A DNA stretch of 64,000 nucleotides, taken from positions 1,789,700 to 1,853,699 of the forward strand of contig JAJEKV010000074.1 of the NCBI GenBank assembly GCA_021234155.1. Direction: 5' to 3'. Below the pieces are notes generated by a model. The model was not told the DNA's origin. It saw only the letters and a program-made list of their open reading frames with translations, and did not search any database. This document shows, piece by piece, positions 1 through 11,828 of this stretch (positions are counted from its first letter, which is position 1; every line of letters starts with the position of its first letter). A program made the translations under genes and the position numbers. Origin of the DNA: Isoetes taiwanensis (taxonomy: Eukaryota; Streptophyta; Lycopodiopsida; Isoetales; Isoetaceae).

Positions 1-61
1 GCGCCATTTGCTTAGTCGTCTGCATAAATGGAAGCAGTTGGAATGCAGCTCCCTGCGTTTG

Positions 62-154
62 GTCGCAGGTGCCTCGACCCGCACCGAGCCCCTCCCCTTT
101 GCAATATTCGAGTTCGAAAGAGAGCGGCTCTGACTGGGTCGAGGCACCTGCGAC
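62..154. repeat. 19-bp perfect inverted repeat (stem-loop)
   Basis: Positions 62-80 and 136-154 are exact reverse complements (core GGTGCCTCGACCC) separated by about 55 bases. The sequence could form a stable hairpin in DNA or RNA. I see no flanking target duplication and no coding context, so it may be a fragment of a larger foldback element. Confidence 0.7.
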
Positions 155-229
155 TCGAAGGAGATTCAATCGAAAGCAATCCAACAATATACCAAGAGCA
201 ATCTACCCAAATGCAAGATAATAGACATC

Positions 230-685
230 AAATGGCATGATGGCGCCATTTGCAAACAACAAGACTCTAATGCAAAACAATAGACATCAAATGGCGCGAT
301 GGCGCCATTTGCAAACAACAAGACCCTAATGTAAGACAATAGACATCAAATGGCGCGCGATGGCGCCATTTGCCAACAACAAGACCATTTGCCAACAACA
401 ATACCCTAATGTAAGCTAATGAACATTAAACGGCGCCATGGCGCCATTTGTCAACCACAGGACCCTAATGTAAGCTAATGGACATGAAATGGCGCGACGG
501 CGCCATTTCCCAACAACAAGCCACTAGTGTAAGACGACATCAAATGGCGTGATGGCGCCATTTGCCAACAACAAGATCCTAATGTAAGCTAATGGACATC
601 AAATGGCGCCACGGCGCCATTTATCAGCTACAGGACCCAAATTCAGCAACAAGATTCGAAATGGCGCGGCGGCGCCATTTCGGCC
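230..685. repeat. 59-bp tandem repeat with GGCGCC palindromic core
   Basis: About 7.5 units begin near 232, 291, 350, 430, 489, 544 and 603, with a partial unit at 661. Most are 55-59 bp. The unit at 350 is about 80 bp because of an internal duplication. Each unit carries a core like ATGGCGCGATGGCGCCATTT, followed by a CAACAACAAGACCCTAATGT-like arm. Units differ by point changes and small indels, so the array is not recent. The core is shared with the palindrome cluster at 1957-2335. No convincing ORF is present. Confidence 0.85.
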
Positions 686-999
686 AAAGGAAGCACTGCA
701 AGTAGATGATATACTGGTGCCTTTGATTATCTTGTATTTGTCTCCACATTAGAGTAGCTCAGAATTGTCGACTTCCATTTCGAGCGCCTTGAATTTGGCC
801 CGGAAACTGGTGTGTAGCTTGATGGAGTGAGGCGATGAACTGTGGGGAAATGGCGCCGGAAAATACTAAAAACAGAGGGCGAAACAAAGCTGGGCCTGAG
901 GGCCAGCGCTTAGGCGCTAGGCGTTAGGGTCGGAGGCGCTGAGAGCTGGAATCCGAAACGAAAGCGCAAATGAGGTCCTCCAGAAAAACAATGGGGCAT
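686..999. other. Gene-free stretch
   Basis: I see no coding signal here. One further ATGGCGCC half-site lies near 850, which suggests it belongs to the same repeat environment as the flanking arrays. Confidence 0.5.
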
Positions 1000-1330
1000 A
1001 ACTAACTTTGGCGGTGGCTATCATTGCACTACCCGCAGGCGGGCAGCTAGGGCCCGGTCGGCTATCGGTAGCCCATGCCGCCAAGCCGCCCATGCCCGCC
1101 GACGCCCGTGGCGGTCCAGGCGGCCATGCCCGCCCATGCCCGTGGCGGTCCAGTCGCCATGCCCGCCCAAAATTGAATTTTGAAATTCGAATATTTCCCG
1201 CCCTACCGCCCGCCCGCCCAAATTTGAACATAGAATTCAAAAATCCCGCCCGTAATTTGAAAATTTGCCACCACAAAATTTAAAATTCCCGCCCGTAAAT
1301 TGAAATTTGGCTGCCACTTGTCCAAAGTCG
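1000..1330. repeat. Alternating GC-rich / AAATTT low-complexity block
   Basis: GC-rich degenerate repeats of GCCCATGCC and CGTGGCGGTCCAG (about 1070-1160) pass into alternating CCCGCCCGTAA and AAATTTGAAA motifs (about 1165-1320). Open frames occur on both strands, but they are by-products of the biased sequence with repetitive Arg, Pro and Ala content. The block may be a transposon terminus or untranslated region. I do not recognise the family. Confidence 0.5.
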
Positions 1331-1956
1331 AATGGTCCGCTTTTAAAATTGTACTTTGCATTTAAAGCTCCCTCTTTGTCGCCGTTCTCCCTCTTAAGGC
1401 GACCATGCCACGACGCCAGGCGTTTTTCGTTACGTGCAGTTCGAGCGCTTTTCGAATCCGTCGTTTCGTTTTGCCGCCTTCGCATCGCATAAGGCTTCTT
1501 TTCTCAGCGCCAGAGGCGAAACTTTGCAAAGGCGCATGCGTCTTTGTCGCCAGCTTTCTTCTTGGCGCTCACAGAAATCCCAGGTGATTCTTGGCACTTT
1601 CTTCTTGGCGCTCAGTTCTCTGCGAATTCATCTGCTGGGATTAGCTTCTTTTTCCTGTTCCATCTACTGCTCGAGTACATACCACCATGGATCTATCTAA
1701 TATCAAGTAAGTCCACTATTTCTGGTATGAATTATGTTCTGGTAGGTGTATAGCGTGTTCAAATGCTGAATTTCATACTGCTAGGACACAAAAACTTGGT
1801 TTCACTTGCAGAGTTGGCATGGGGTGCCCATGTTATGCATGCCTGCTCTTATTGACACATATACAGCAATGGGAGCAAGAATGCATAACATAGGCACCTC
1901 GTGTTTATTTTGTGATGGAGCTAAGCCAAATCGCCTCATGGCACCCACTTGGTTCA
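1331..1956. other. Gene-free stretch
   Basis: I see no conserved protein match here. Short overlapping open frames on the plus strand do not look coding. Confidence 0.4.
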
Positions 1957-2335
1957 AATGGCGCCAGGGCGCCATTCTATTCCAAATACCCTTAAAATGG
2001 TGTATTGGTCAAGTAAATGGCGCCATTCGGTTGAAAATGGTGCAAGGTTGAAATGGTGTGAATTTGGAGCTAAATGGCGCCATGGCGCCATTTGGACGAA
2101 ACGATGAACACTTCGATCAAATGGCGCCATGGCGCTATTTGTTCCAAATTCACACCTATCACGGTGCCATGGGTGTGAATTTGGATCAAATGGCGCATAG
2201 GTGTGAATTTGGAACAAATAGCGCCATGGCGCCATTTGATCCAAGTGTCCTCTGTTTCGACCAAATGGCGCCATGGCGCCATTTAGCTCCAAAGTTAGAC
2301 CAAAATTTTGTCTTCTGTACTAAATGGCGCCACTT
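1957..2335. repeat. GGCGCCATGGCGCC palindrome cluster with a 231-bp foldback
   Basis: The 18-base self-complementary motif ATGGCGCCATGGCGCCAT and variants recur about every 50-70 bp. At the larger scale, 2063-2159 and 2197-2293 are inverted copies of equal length (97 bp each, roughly 93% identical by eye) around a 37-bp loop. Because the motif is itself a palindrome, both strands show open frames with MAPWRHL-like repeats. These are artefacts of the repeat and not genes. The structure resembles a foldback element, but I see no target-site duplication. Confidence 0.85.
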
Positions 2336-5300
2336 TTGCTTGTTTATTTCTTATTTTTCGTCTAATTCATATGTTCTAAAAAGTTTCGCCTTGCTTGATT
2401 GAAACAGGTTCAATTTTCCCCTGTGTAACCTATTCGTCGGAAGGACAATTGTTGCCCGGGGACATATTTTGAATAGAACCACTCTTCATGGGAAGGAAAT
2501 AGATCCTTCAAATGTAGCAATTGAGGTCCGGAGTCAGTGATCCCATCGACAGAGCTTCGGTCCCCTGGAGGGGCGGATAACATTGGTGAAGCAAGAGGGC
2601 ACATTCATTAAAGTGGCCTAAGAGGGATGTAAAACAAAATGAGTGGCCCTCAAGTGAAGATCGTCTTCGAGATCCCTCAATTTGCCCTCTTCACAAGAGG
2701 ATTCATCTAGTAGTCCACCATCACAAGAGTAGCACGGACATCGGTTTTCATCGCCACTTTGTGGTGAACCAAGCAACACGGCAACAAATGAAGAAGGCGA
2801 GATAGTAGAGGAGATTGGAGGTCATGAGAATCTAGCTGCCCGCCTTGGTCTCGGGTTGTTTAAGCCTCGAAGATGAGGCGATCTACTACTCCGAACAGAT
2901 CTACTAGGTTTGCATGCTACATTCTTCACTCTGCATTGGATCTAAATATTTGAGGCTTAATATAGTCTTTAGTGATCCTCGGGATGCTATAGGCGATGAG
3001 TTCTTGGGTGTATCAAAGGTCGGGCTTTTCGATTGGGTAACATAATAGATCCAACGGAAAACCAAAATATCAGTCATGTCATGCTTGTCTTTGAGAGGCC
3101 TATAGCTAACAGTTTAGTAACACAGGAGACCCATGATGTTTTGCTTCATGATGATAGGACAGTTTCACAACATTTACAAGCTCGAGCTGCTCTCGAACGG
3201 GATGACTCGTGGTTGAGTGCTTGGAAGGCGATGTTGAGAAGCAATTCAAGAGGAAAAGGAAATATACATATGTGAAGAGGGTCAGGAGGGAACCAAAGGG
3301 GATAGCAAGCAGGAGAGGATGTGCGCTTCCAAGTCAATCAAGAGTGCTCTAAAATCAACATCTTTGCAAGGGCGAATGTGTCAAAAAACCGAGCCGAGAG
3401 CAAGTATGTGCCTTAAGAAAAGAATTTTATTCTCAATCAAAAGTGCAGGATTACACTTGTTTTTGATGTGTTGAGTGTAACTTATACTGAGCGGTGGAGG
3501 CGAAAGTAGTGGTCTCGGGTGGAGTCTTGTCAATTCGCATGCATGGCGTGGCTCTAGGAGTTGCTTTCGGTCACGTTTTATAGTTGGAGGAAGAGGTTCG
3601 AGTTAGGTGGAAAAGCAGGTGAGCATGGTATATCTGTGCTCTAAGAAGCCTAGATCTGTGACACTAGCTACAGAAAGTGTGCTTGATACCTTTATTAGTG
3701 AGAATGCGGAGAGCATTCCACATAGAAGCAAAAAAGGAAAGGATGATATAAGGGAGAATGTTCGCAAACTTCCTTCTATCTTTTATTATAATGTTATTGG
3801 GTAAGTATGTCGTCAACGAAACCCTAAAATTGACGGCTCAGATTTAGTTAGAAAGTTAGGTTAGGCGCATCTCGGCTATGGCGACCACAAAACCTTTTGC
3901 TCCTCAGTACCTCTGGCCATCGGACTATGGCGAGTCTTTTCATTTCATTTCATTTATTTACGTGTTTTTGTGTTTCGATTTGCCTGGTGAGACTCGGGCA
4001 TTAGATCTCATGCAAGGGCGTGGCCATCTACTAAGGGTAATTAATTTCAACTTCCCAAATTAGGAGGTTATGCCCGTGTTATTAGGTGGAGTCGGTAGCG
4101 GTGGCCTGTTGAAGCTTTTCTCGCCCTTGATATTTGAATTCAAAGGCGGTGTTGATCTGCGAGGGCTCCCTTTGTTTAACTTGGAGAAGAACATCAACTA
4201 AAATTTTGCCTCAAGATGGGCGATTCTAGGTGTATTTTTCTCGGCTTGGGCAGTTTTAAGTAAGATGGAGTTCAAATGAGTCTTCTTGAGTGCGAAGTAA
4301 GGTAAAATCTGAAGCAAGCTATGGTTTAGGGCTATGCTATCCGGCATATCTATGGTTTAGGGCTCTTTGAAGCGGAGTTATGGCTATGGCGAGGGTTAGG
4401 CATGGCTATGGTTTTCAAGAAACGAAGTTCCACCATAGAATAGAGAAACTAAGAACGTAAAACACTCACATTGGCGATGATGCACGTAAAGAAGGTATTA
4501 TGCACAAAACCTATTCGCATTTCTTTCATTCAAAATTTAATTTCAAATGCTTTTTTGCAGAGTCTTACAAATATTAAGGGATTACCGAAGCTAAAGTAGA
4601 GCCATAGTTTCACCAGCCCAGCCCTCTGTTCCTCTTGGCGGCCATCCGTTCTTCCATGTGCTTTTATGCATAAGGCCATTAATCTAGAGCTCCATTCCAT
4701 AGAGTAAGTCTAAAGATTTTAATTTCAAAAAACTTCGCTACAGGGGAGTTACGTAAGCAAAATGTCGAGAAACCACATGGATCTTAAAACTAGACGTCAA
4801 TACAGAGCAATAGAACGGTTGAACCATGCTTTTTACGTATTTTACACTTGAACCCGATCTTATTTTGACCGCGAAAAGAACGAACTGATCTTATTTTGCG
4901 GGTGTATAACAACGGTTCTTGGTGAACCATATGGACTTCGTGCACAACGGTTCTTGGTCAATGAAAACATTATTGTAAGTTGCAAAAGATCATATATAGA
5001 GTACTTGCATCTTTTTTTCTTGGTTTGCGACTTGGCCTTTGGTCGAGCATAAAAATATACTTACCCGCTTGGGAAAAAGAATGCTTTCGATGTTAGACAA
5101 TTGTAGCAACTAGATGCTTTGGGGTAAACTATTTTAATTGGTATTTCTAATGCATATTGTTTTTTGACAGCCTCGCGGCATTGAGATCTTAGACTTAGCA
5201 TCCGCTAACCAATATTCACTTAGTGATGTTCCATCTTTTGAAGTGGTTCCAATTCCAAAGACTGGACCTCAACCCGACGAAAGTGGCTAAAGTATTCAAG

Positions 5301-6060
5301 TATACATATGACGTGACGGAAGGTATGCAACAAAAGGCATCTTTGTCTTTCTGCGGTACCACGCCTTAGCTATTGCTTTATGTAATTCTATTTGCTTTTG
5401 TTTGTTGTTTTTGACGCTCAATATACTGATATGTAGTGTGCATATAAATGATGGACGGCGAAAATTTTAAGAGACTTCGCTCAATTCCGTGGGTTTAGAA
5501 CCCGGAAAATCAGCAATTTCCTTGATTAGCACATGGGAAGATAATATTGCATTTGGGTAACACAACTATGCAAAAGATGTTTATGGCTTTTTGTGTAGAG
5601 TTTACTTAGTGAGCCAACCACATTTCTTTCTCACATGCAGCAATGCTGTATTTTTATTTGGATATGGTAAATGCTTAAGTCAAAGTTATGCAACTTTGAT
5701 GCAATTTATTGCTTTGGATTTAACTTCAATCCAGGACAAGGGATAACAAGATATAACGGTCAAGCATAATCAACGATACTGTGAAGGCAGTTGCAATCTG
5801 AACAACCAATCATTTTTGTACCCCAAACCATGTGCATGAACACCACACAAAAATAATGCCATTATGCTCTTTATTTGTGGCCTTGGAGATGTCATGAATT
5901 TGAGGTTGTATATGCATAGAAAAGTTAGGAAATTGCATTACAAAATCAAACAATTTCATATTTCCATAATTGTCACGTCATACAATTGTAAATGAGTGAC
6001 AGAGAATTCTAATCTATCGGCATGGATCAAGTACAATGCATGAGCTCACAAGAGTTCTCT
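2336..6060. other. Gene-free, repeat-derived DNA
   Basis: There is no ORF longer than about 80 codons and none resembles a known family. A segment near 3783-3835 resembles 42339-42400, indicating a dispersed repeat family. A short motif, CTATGGTTTAGGGCT, is duplicated near 4322 and 4352. The rest is AT-rich sequence without recognisable features. Confidence 0.5.
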
Positions 6061-6064
6061 ATAT

Positions 6065-6235
6065 TAAAAAGGTGAACACAAACACAAGCCATATAAACAC
6101 AAACACATAAACACAAGCCATATAAACACGAACCATATAAACACAACAACGTTGTACTTGGTACCACATAAACACAAGCCATATAAACACGAACCATATA
6201 TAGCCCAACAATGTTGTACTTGGTTTTCTATTTCT
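6065..6235 (+). repeat. AACACAAGCCATATA short tandem repeats
   Basis: Degenerate units of AACACAAGCCATATA and AACACGAACCATATA recur about eight times. Two larger units end in a GTTGTACTTGGT motif. The array lies about 350 bp inside a Helitron 3' end and is probably internal Helitron sequence. Confidence 0.6.
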
Positions 6236-6566
6236 CAATGTTTATATTCACCAGTTTGGGTGCCCATGAAAAGAAGATACATATATATTTTTGAGCCAAT
6301 CTCTTAATACAAGTGTATAAATGAAAAAAGAAGAGACAAACTTTAAAATCCTTTATGGTAAGACCCCTTCCTCCAATATACAGAAACAAGGTGTAAAATT
6401 AGCGACTATCACATATAACGACATGTCTCCAACTTTGCCCATGAATTTCCATATTAGAATGAAGAAGTTCTAAAGTTTATAATACATTTCAAGTGAAACT
6501 TATCTCATGACTACAAAGTTAGTTTATGTCTGGCTCTTTTCTTCTCTCTGATCATCTACATGCACC

Positions 6567-6602
6567 CAACTTATGCCCAGCAACGCTGGGCACCATTACT
6601 AG
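6567..6602 (+). mobile_element. Helitron 3' terminus (plus strand)
   Basis: The sequence shows a perfect 7-bp stem hairpin, GCCCAGC at 6575-6581 and GCTGGGC at 6585-6591, with an AAC loop. Seven bases later come CTAG (6599-6602) and a host T (6603). A short GC-rich hairpin about 10 bases before CTRR, with insertion before T, is the defining 3' end of plant Helitrons. A closely similar end occurs at 46144-46170 and a reversed relative at 13181-13208. The element lies to the left. I could not place its 5' TC end, and no Rep/helicase ORF is present, so it is non-autonomous or truncated. Confidence 0.75.
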
Positions 6603-8242
6603 TCCTTAATAAGAAGAGCATACATAAGGAAGTGGGTGCCGTGTTGGAAGAATTGACAGGAAAGAGTGTAACCTTGCCCTCTTTTTACAATATTTGGAAG
6701 AAAGAGTTTCCAGACGTCAGCATAGCAAAAAATACAGCATTCTCCAAGTGTAACATATGTGTAGTCATCAAGCAGAAATTGGAAAGAACAAAAGATACAA
6801 GGGAGAGGCGCAACCTTTCAATTCAACGGCGGGCACATATGTTGGAACAACGTTCCTGTAGGAGTCAATATTGGCATTGGCGTGCATTATCACATCGTTC
6901 GCCAGAAAGTCACCTTTGCATAATACATGATAAGATGGATCAGGTCAAAACACTCACACCAAGAAGTCACCATCTCGCAAAATCTGTTTGGAGAGGAGAT
7001 CGCTTGAAGAGCAGCTTGACAGGAGCATTGACACATGGTCATGGTGGACGGGCTTATGGCCATTTCTCTCTTGATCTTTGGAAGGATGACTCAAACTTTC
7101 ATGTTGGATCACTCTCTAGGATCCTACACTATCTTGAGTTGCCGGAAGAAGACAAGTGCGGTGATCTGTGTGGAAGCAGAACTACAGATTGCAAATTGAT
7201 GCAAGCCCTAAAAGATACTCGACCACTGCAGCATAAGCTAGCGCAGACACAAGAGAAGATGCCTTCATCTTCTACTGCCAACTTAGAAGGCTTCAATCCT
7301 CTTCCTCGAAATCTCTACTTACAGTTGGATAATGCATCGGGTCAAAATAAAAATAGATATGTGTTCTCCTACCTCTCTTATTTGACATGGCTTAAGGTAT
7401 TCGATGAGATTCAGGTTGGCTTCATGATGGTTGGGCATACTCATGACGATATTGATGCATTGTTTGGGAACTTTTTGACGTTAATGAGTTCATCGGATGC
7501 TCTAACTTTGCCTGAGTTGCTTTACTTGTTTAGCAAGTGCAATGCAAAGTCTTCTGTTCCATATTTTGTGGATGAAGTTCCAGATTGGAAAGGCTTTGTC
7601 AAGGATATCCCTGATAAAGGCCAACGTCTAACAGGCCATACCGACCCATTGCTATTCCGATTTAAAATGGATGGAAAGTGGCCCATTATGCAATATAAGA
7701 TGCGGCCAACCCATAAAGAGTGGATTCCAGAAAAAGGAATAAGAATGTGGAAGGAGGATGAAAATGGTGAGCCAACGTTACCAACAGGGTGCCTAAAAAA
7801 TATCCCTCCAAGGAAGACATTGAAAGATCTCCCCGGCTTTGTGACAAAGATCGCAAGTACATAGCATTATGGAATTCCTTCGCAAAAATCAAGAAGATAA
7901 TGTGTTTGCACCGACAAAGATTACAAAGCAACTATGGATTCTTCGAACGAGATTCTTTTGTGTTTGGAAGATGTATCTCCAGGACGACCTCAAAATGACA
8001 ACTTTTGGTTGCGTACAAGGCAAGAACCTCTACAAGCTGCATTTACTCCAGAGGTCGATGAAGCCGCTGTGCTTGTAAGACCTTTGCCTCACGTATTGTG
8101 GGCCGCCAGATGGGCGTCGGTGTTGCCTATGGATGAGTTTGATCCTCATGCACATGTTACGAAAGGTATGTTCATTTTAGTCCGACTCGAGGCGATGAAA
8201 CTCCAACGTGGTTGGGCTTTAGAGAAGAAGATGCCATCCTAG
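6603..8242 (+). pseudogene. DUF7869-type transposase-like pseudogene, 5' truncated
   Basis: A long open frame ends with TAG at 7864 and encodes about 420 recognisable residues. Features in order: a CxxC pair (KCNIC), the acidic segment HDKMD, LYLQLDNASGQNK, and then VGHTHDDIDALFG. The last two are the hallmark of the DUF7869-type domain found in transposon proteins and suggest an RNase-H-fold DDE-like core (known from the family, from memory). The apparent ATG at 6560 lies inside the Helitron end, so the first about 14 codons are foreign and the true N-terminus is missing. After 7864, protein-like sequence resumes in the same frame at 7934-8242 following in-frame stops, so the C-terminal part is decayed. 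Probably inactive. Confidence 0.65.
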
Positions 8243-9008
8243 ATCCGAGTCTACCAATTATGGTCACATTTATGTATCATGGTGGATGCTTGTTGGTCAT
8301 TGACTATCTGAGGTTGCTTAACTAAACGTTGGCGACCCAATCCATCGATCCATCAAGGTATGAGAAGTTAGATGCCATACATTATGCATGGGATGCAAAT
8401 GGCAAAAAGACCAAGACTTTCAAATTCCAAAATACATTGTTGACATGTGGGGGACATAGCATTAGCTAAAAGCTCTCAATCTGATCATGTTCTCGATAAT
8501 CATGTATGTAATTTCTTTTGCTATAATACTTAAGCATTTTGGACAATTAATACGTTGTCGATACATCAATTAGCTTCCATTATGCTTATACTAACATCCT
8601 TACATCTTTTATAACAGGTGTTTAATACACATCATTACAACTGATGAACACATTATTGATGGCATACATATAATTTAGATGCACATATTATTGATGGCAT
8701 TATAGAGTCGATGATTCACTCATCATCAATCCCTGCTATTGTGATCGCATTCAGCTCGTAGGCATGGCGCTCAGGAACCCAAAGAAGATGGATCACAACA
8801 CGAATAAGGCCGGGGCAATGACACTCACGACCTTTTGCTTTGGATTGTAAGTAAGGATCCAGCTTAACACCTTTATGTATGCAGCGATTAATATCATTGT
8901 AGCTCATGGAGCAAAGAATGGTCTCAAACTGATTTTCATAAATATTATAAGCCATGGGAGATGAATGACTTCTACCACTGAATGGAGCTGCTTTTATAGT
9001 CGTTGTAG
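8243..9008. other. Mostly gene-free; one weak minus-strand ORF
   Basis: A 105-codon open frame runs on the minus strand from 9033 to 8716. It has a plausible amino-acid mix including a CHCPG motif, but I recognise no family and see no flanking splice signals. A 20-base segment containing ATTATTGATGGCAT is duplicated near 8651 and 8687. The ORF could be a remnant of the neighbouring transposon. Confidence 0.3.
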
Positions 9009-9126
9009 AATTATTGGTATAATACTTCAGCATTATTGGTATTATACGTGAGCATTATTGGTATTATACGTCAGCATTATTGGTATTTTACTTCAACATT
9101 ATTGGTATTATACTTCAACATTATTG
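9009..9126. repeat. 22-bp tandem repeat
   Basis: About 5.5 units of ATTATTGGTATTATACGTCA plus two bases run in tandem with small substitutions (CTTCAGC, CGTGAGC, CTTCAAC variants). Confidence 0.85.
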
Positions 9127-9159
9127 GATTCGTAGCTATAAATTCTTTTACCTTGTTTT

Positions 9160-9612
9160 CACTTCTCACTTTTCACCTTGCTACTTGATCTTGATCCTTG
9201 CTTCTTGCTCCTTCATCTTCCTTGTTCCTTGATCTTCTTGCTACTTGATCTTCGTTGTTCCTTGATCTTCTTGCTACTTGATCTTCCTTGTTCATTGCTT
9301 CTTGCTACTTGATCTTGATCCTTGTTCCTTGCTACTTCGTGCTCCTTGCTACTTGATCTTGTTCCTTGCTCTTGATCTTGCTACTTGATCTTGTTCCTTG
9401 CTACTTGATCTTGATCCTTGCTTCTTGCTCCTTGATCTTCCTTGTTCCTTGATCTTCTTGCTACTTGATCTTCCTTGTTCATTGCATCTTGCTACTTGAT
9501 CTTGATCCTTGTTCCTTGCTACTTCATTCCCGTGCTCCCTGCTACTTGATCTTGTTGCTTGCTCTTGAACTTGCTACTTGCTCGCTCCGTGTTCCTTGCT
9601 GCGTGTTCCTTG
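9160..9612. repeat. CTTGATCTT / CTTGCTACTT minisatellite
   Basis: About 450 bp is built from CTTGCTACTTGATCTT, GTTCCTTG and CTTCTTGCTCC modules in shuffled order. A higher-order unit of roughly 130 bp is repeated (compare about 9240-9330 with 9420-9520). The plus strand is strongly pyrimidine-biased. The array has no coding function I can support. Confidence 0.85.
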
Positions 9613-11379
9613 CTTGCTTTTGCAAATGATTGGACCCAATCCTCCTGGGCTACTCCGAAGATCTGCAAGCATGCCCCGTGCATTCATGCGGCCTAGAATG
9701 GATGAGCTATGGGACCATTTCTTGGAGTGGAGGTTGCGCCTTGGTCCCACCAAGGAGCTTACAATGGAGTTGATCAACTTCATTCGAGGCGATTTGATTG
9801 TGGTCATGAGCCGCGATGGAAATTAATCCATTTGAATGTTATAGGAGACTTGCAATGAGGGGAATTCTTGAACCCCCTCCTTATGCGGACGATGCTCTGA
9901 CAATTGAGGCCTCTTCTTCGTCTTTGGATATTTAGCACACTCTCCGGATGCATACATATCGAGTTCATTCATGAAATTTCTAAGGGACAGATGTATGGCC
10001 TTATTAGGGTGTACTACAACGAAGTACAACGGTTTTGTGGAGTTGGGTCCGCTCTTCTTCTTAGTGAGTATCATCCCTGTGGAATTACTTTTTCTAATGA
10101 CTAGGTACCCCATATGGTGGGAAGAATCAGGCCGGGAGGAGCGTGAGCTCTTGACTCCTAACCCGATGCGTGGGTTTAGACCTCGAGCCAAGGGAAAGGG
10201 AAGGGGAAGGGTTAGGAACACAGGGGAAGGTTACTAGGGACATACATAGTTCATACTTCGGTCTCTATTGTGTTTGAAAGTTGGTATATGATACCGTGTT
10301 ATTATGTTCTCTAAATATTCATGTATGTATGATAAACGGGTACTGCACGTGTATACAACCCCTGCATAAGGTCTATGATACAGGGTACTGTACACGTGTA
10401 TACAACCGCTGCATAAGGTCTATACAACCCCCATAATAAAAAAATTCCAGTTTACTAAAAATTTTCCCATTATAATGAAATTGTGCTTCAAGATGTGGAT
10501 TTCGGCAGAGGAAGCCATACATTTTGCATCTATTTCTTGCCATCCTTTTTCGGGGAACTGGCCCTGCTTCAAATATTCTGGTACCGCATCTGCTATCATG
10601 ATCCGAATAGGCCATATTCGAGCCATCCGGCAGAGGTATGTCTTTGACCCAAACTAGGGTTTGAGTGCCACGTTTTGCCACAGTTTGCCCTAAATTTGCT
10701 TTCTGTATATCCATTGTATTTTAATTACCTTGTGGCAGAAGAATACAGATTCCTTAAGAAGATTCCTGTGGCACAAGAATACAAATTCCGTTACCTTAAG
10801 ATGTCTGCTTGGTGCTCCCCTTATTTGGAAATATCATGTCTGTAAATATAGCAAACTTTTGTTCACAAATGTTAGTGGAATATTTCAAGGCTCGTTGCTC
10901 ACTGGTGCTTGTAATGATAGTTATAAAACATTCCGCAGGAGCATAACTTGCTGGTGTTGGATAAAACCTCTCTAAACTCACCATGCATCATGGTGCTGGA
11001 TATGTTGTAGATGCGAAATTTTTCTAAAAGAAGTTCCTCAAGCGGGCAAGTTGATAGGCTAAAGTATTTGGTTGCTGTTAAATGTCTAAAAGTGGATCTC
11101 GTGTGATATATATTCCTGATTGCTTTTAAGTTTGAAGGTACGTGAGAGGAGAAAGAAATTGTAGTAAACAACACCTAAACAAACACAGAATTTACTACCA
11201 ACTCCTATTTCCCCATTGCAATGGAGTTGGTGAAACATGATCTCCTCAAATTACAAAACATTTGGAGTCAATTAAATAGAGATGTTATTCGATAAATGAG
11301 GAAGTCTAGATGCTTAATATATCATTTACATCATTATATTAATAAAGGAACTAGGGAATAGCAGCAACTACAATAGATA
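9613..11379. other. Gene-free, coding-like fragments of unknown origin
   Basis: Short frames near 9626-9826 and 9904-10237 on the plus strand look weakly protein-like and are interrupted by frame changes, as in a decayed gag or host exon. I recognise no family. A tandem duplication lies at about 10338-10432, around CGTGTATACAACC and GCATAAGGTCTAT. A second lies at 10733-10800, around GTGGCAGAAGAATACA. Confidence 0.4.
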
Positions 11380-11828
11380 TTATGCATGACCATTATTCTG
11401 ATGAATATTAGCATTCCAAGAAGCTACATCACGTAGGGACATGTGGTTAAAAGCAGCCCAAGCATCTTCCACTTCACCACACTTGATATACATGTTTAAA
11501 AGTACATTTTCCACTATAACCTCCGAATGAAAGCTGTGCTTTTTGATGCTTTCATGCACTTCTTTTCCTTTGGTAAGATTGCCTTTTCTAGCACATACAG
11601 AAAGAATAGTGATGAATGTGACCTTGTCTGGTCTCATGCTACCATTTGCACATCGCTTTGGAAAAGTTGAAGTACTTCAAAGTCATAGCCATACTGAGAA
11701 TATGCACACATCATGGCATTCCAAACAACCAAATTGCGGCGTGGCATTTTGTTAAAAAGTAGACCGGCATCCTCTAAGTAACCATATGCAACCATAGTAG
11801 TCCAAGAATATACATTTGGCTTACGCAT
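11380..11828 (-). pseudogene. PPR protein pseudogene fragment
   Basis: Two minus-strand frames (11828-11634 and 11637-11380) read as consecutive pentatricopeptide repeats of the plant PLS type: PNVYSWTTMV, RRNLVVWNAMMCAYSQYG, RPDKVTFITILSVCA, VENVLLNMYIKCGEVEDAWA, LRDVASWNA. Such proteins normally bind organellar RNA. Here a one- or two-base frame change near 11640 separates the halves, some repeats are shortened, and there is no start, transit peptide or C-terminal E/DYW region. This is a dead fragment of about 140 codons. A second PPR remnant lies at 45290-45715. Confidence 0.85.

Noticed and set aside
1954-2402. Open frames of 70-114 codons on both strands rich in MAPWRHL and related repeats
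   Set aside because: They arise because the underlying repeat is a palindrome. Both strands give the same peptide and there is no family match or gene context.
6065-6235. CRISPR-like array
   Set aside because: Units are short, degenerate and contiguous without unique spacers, and the genome is eukaryotic.
6560-6602. ATG at 6560 as the start of the transposase
   Set aside because: It lies inside the Helitron 3' end. The same codons occur at the unrelated terminus at 46.1 kb.
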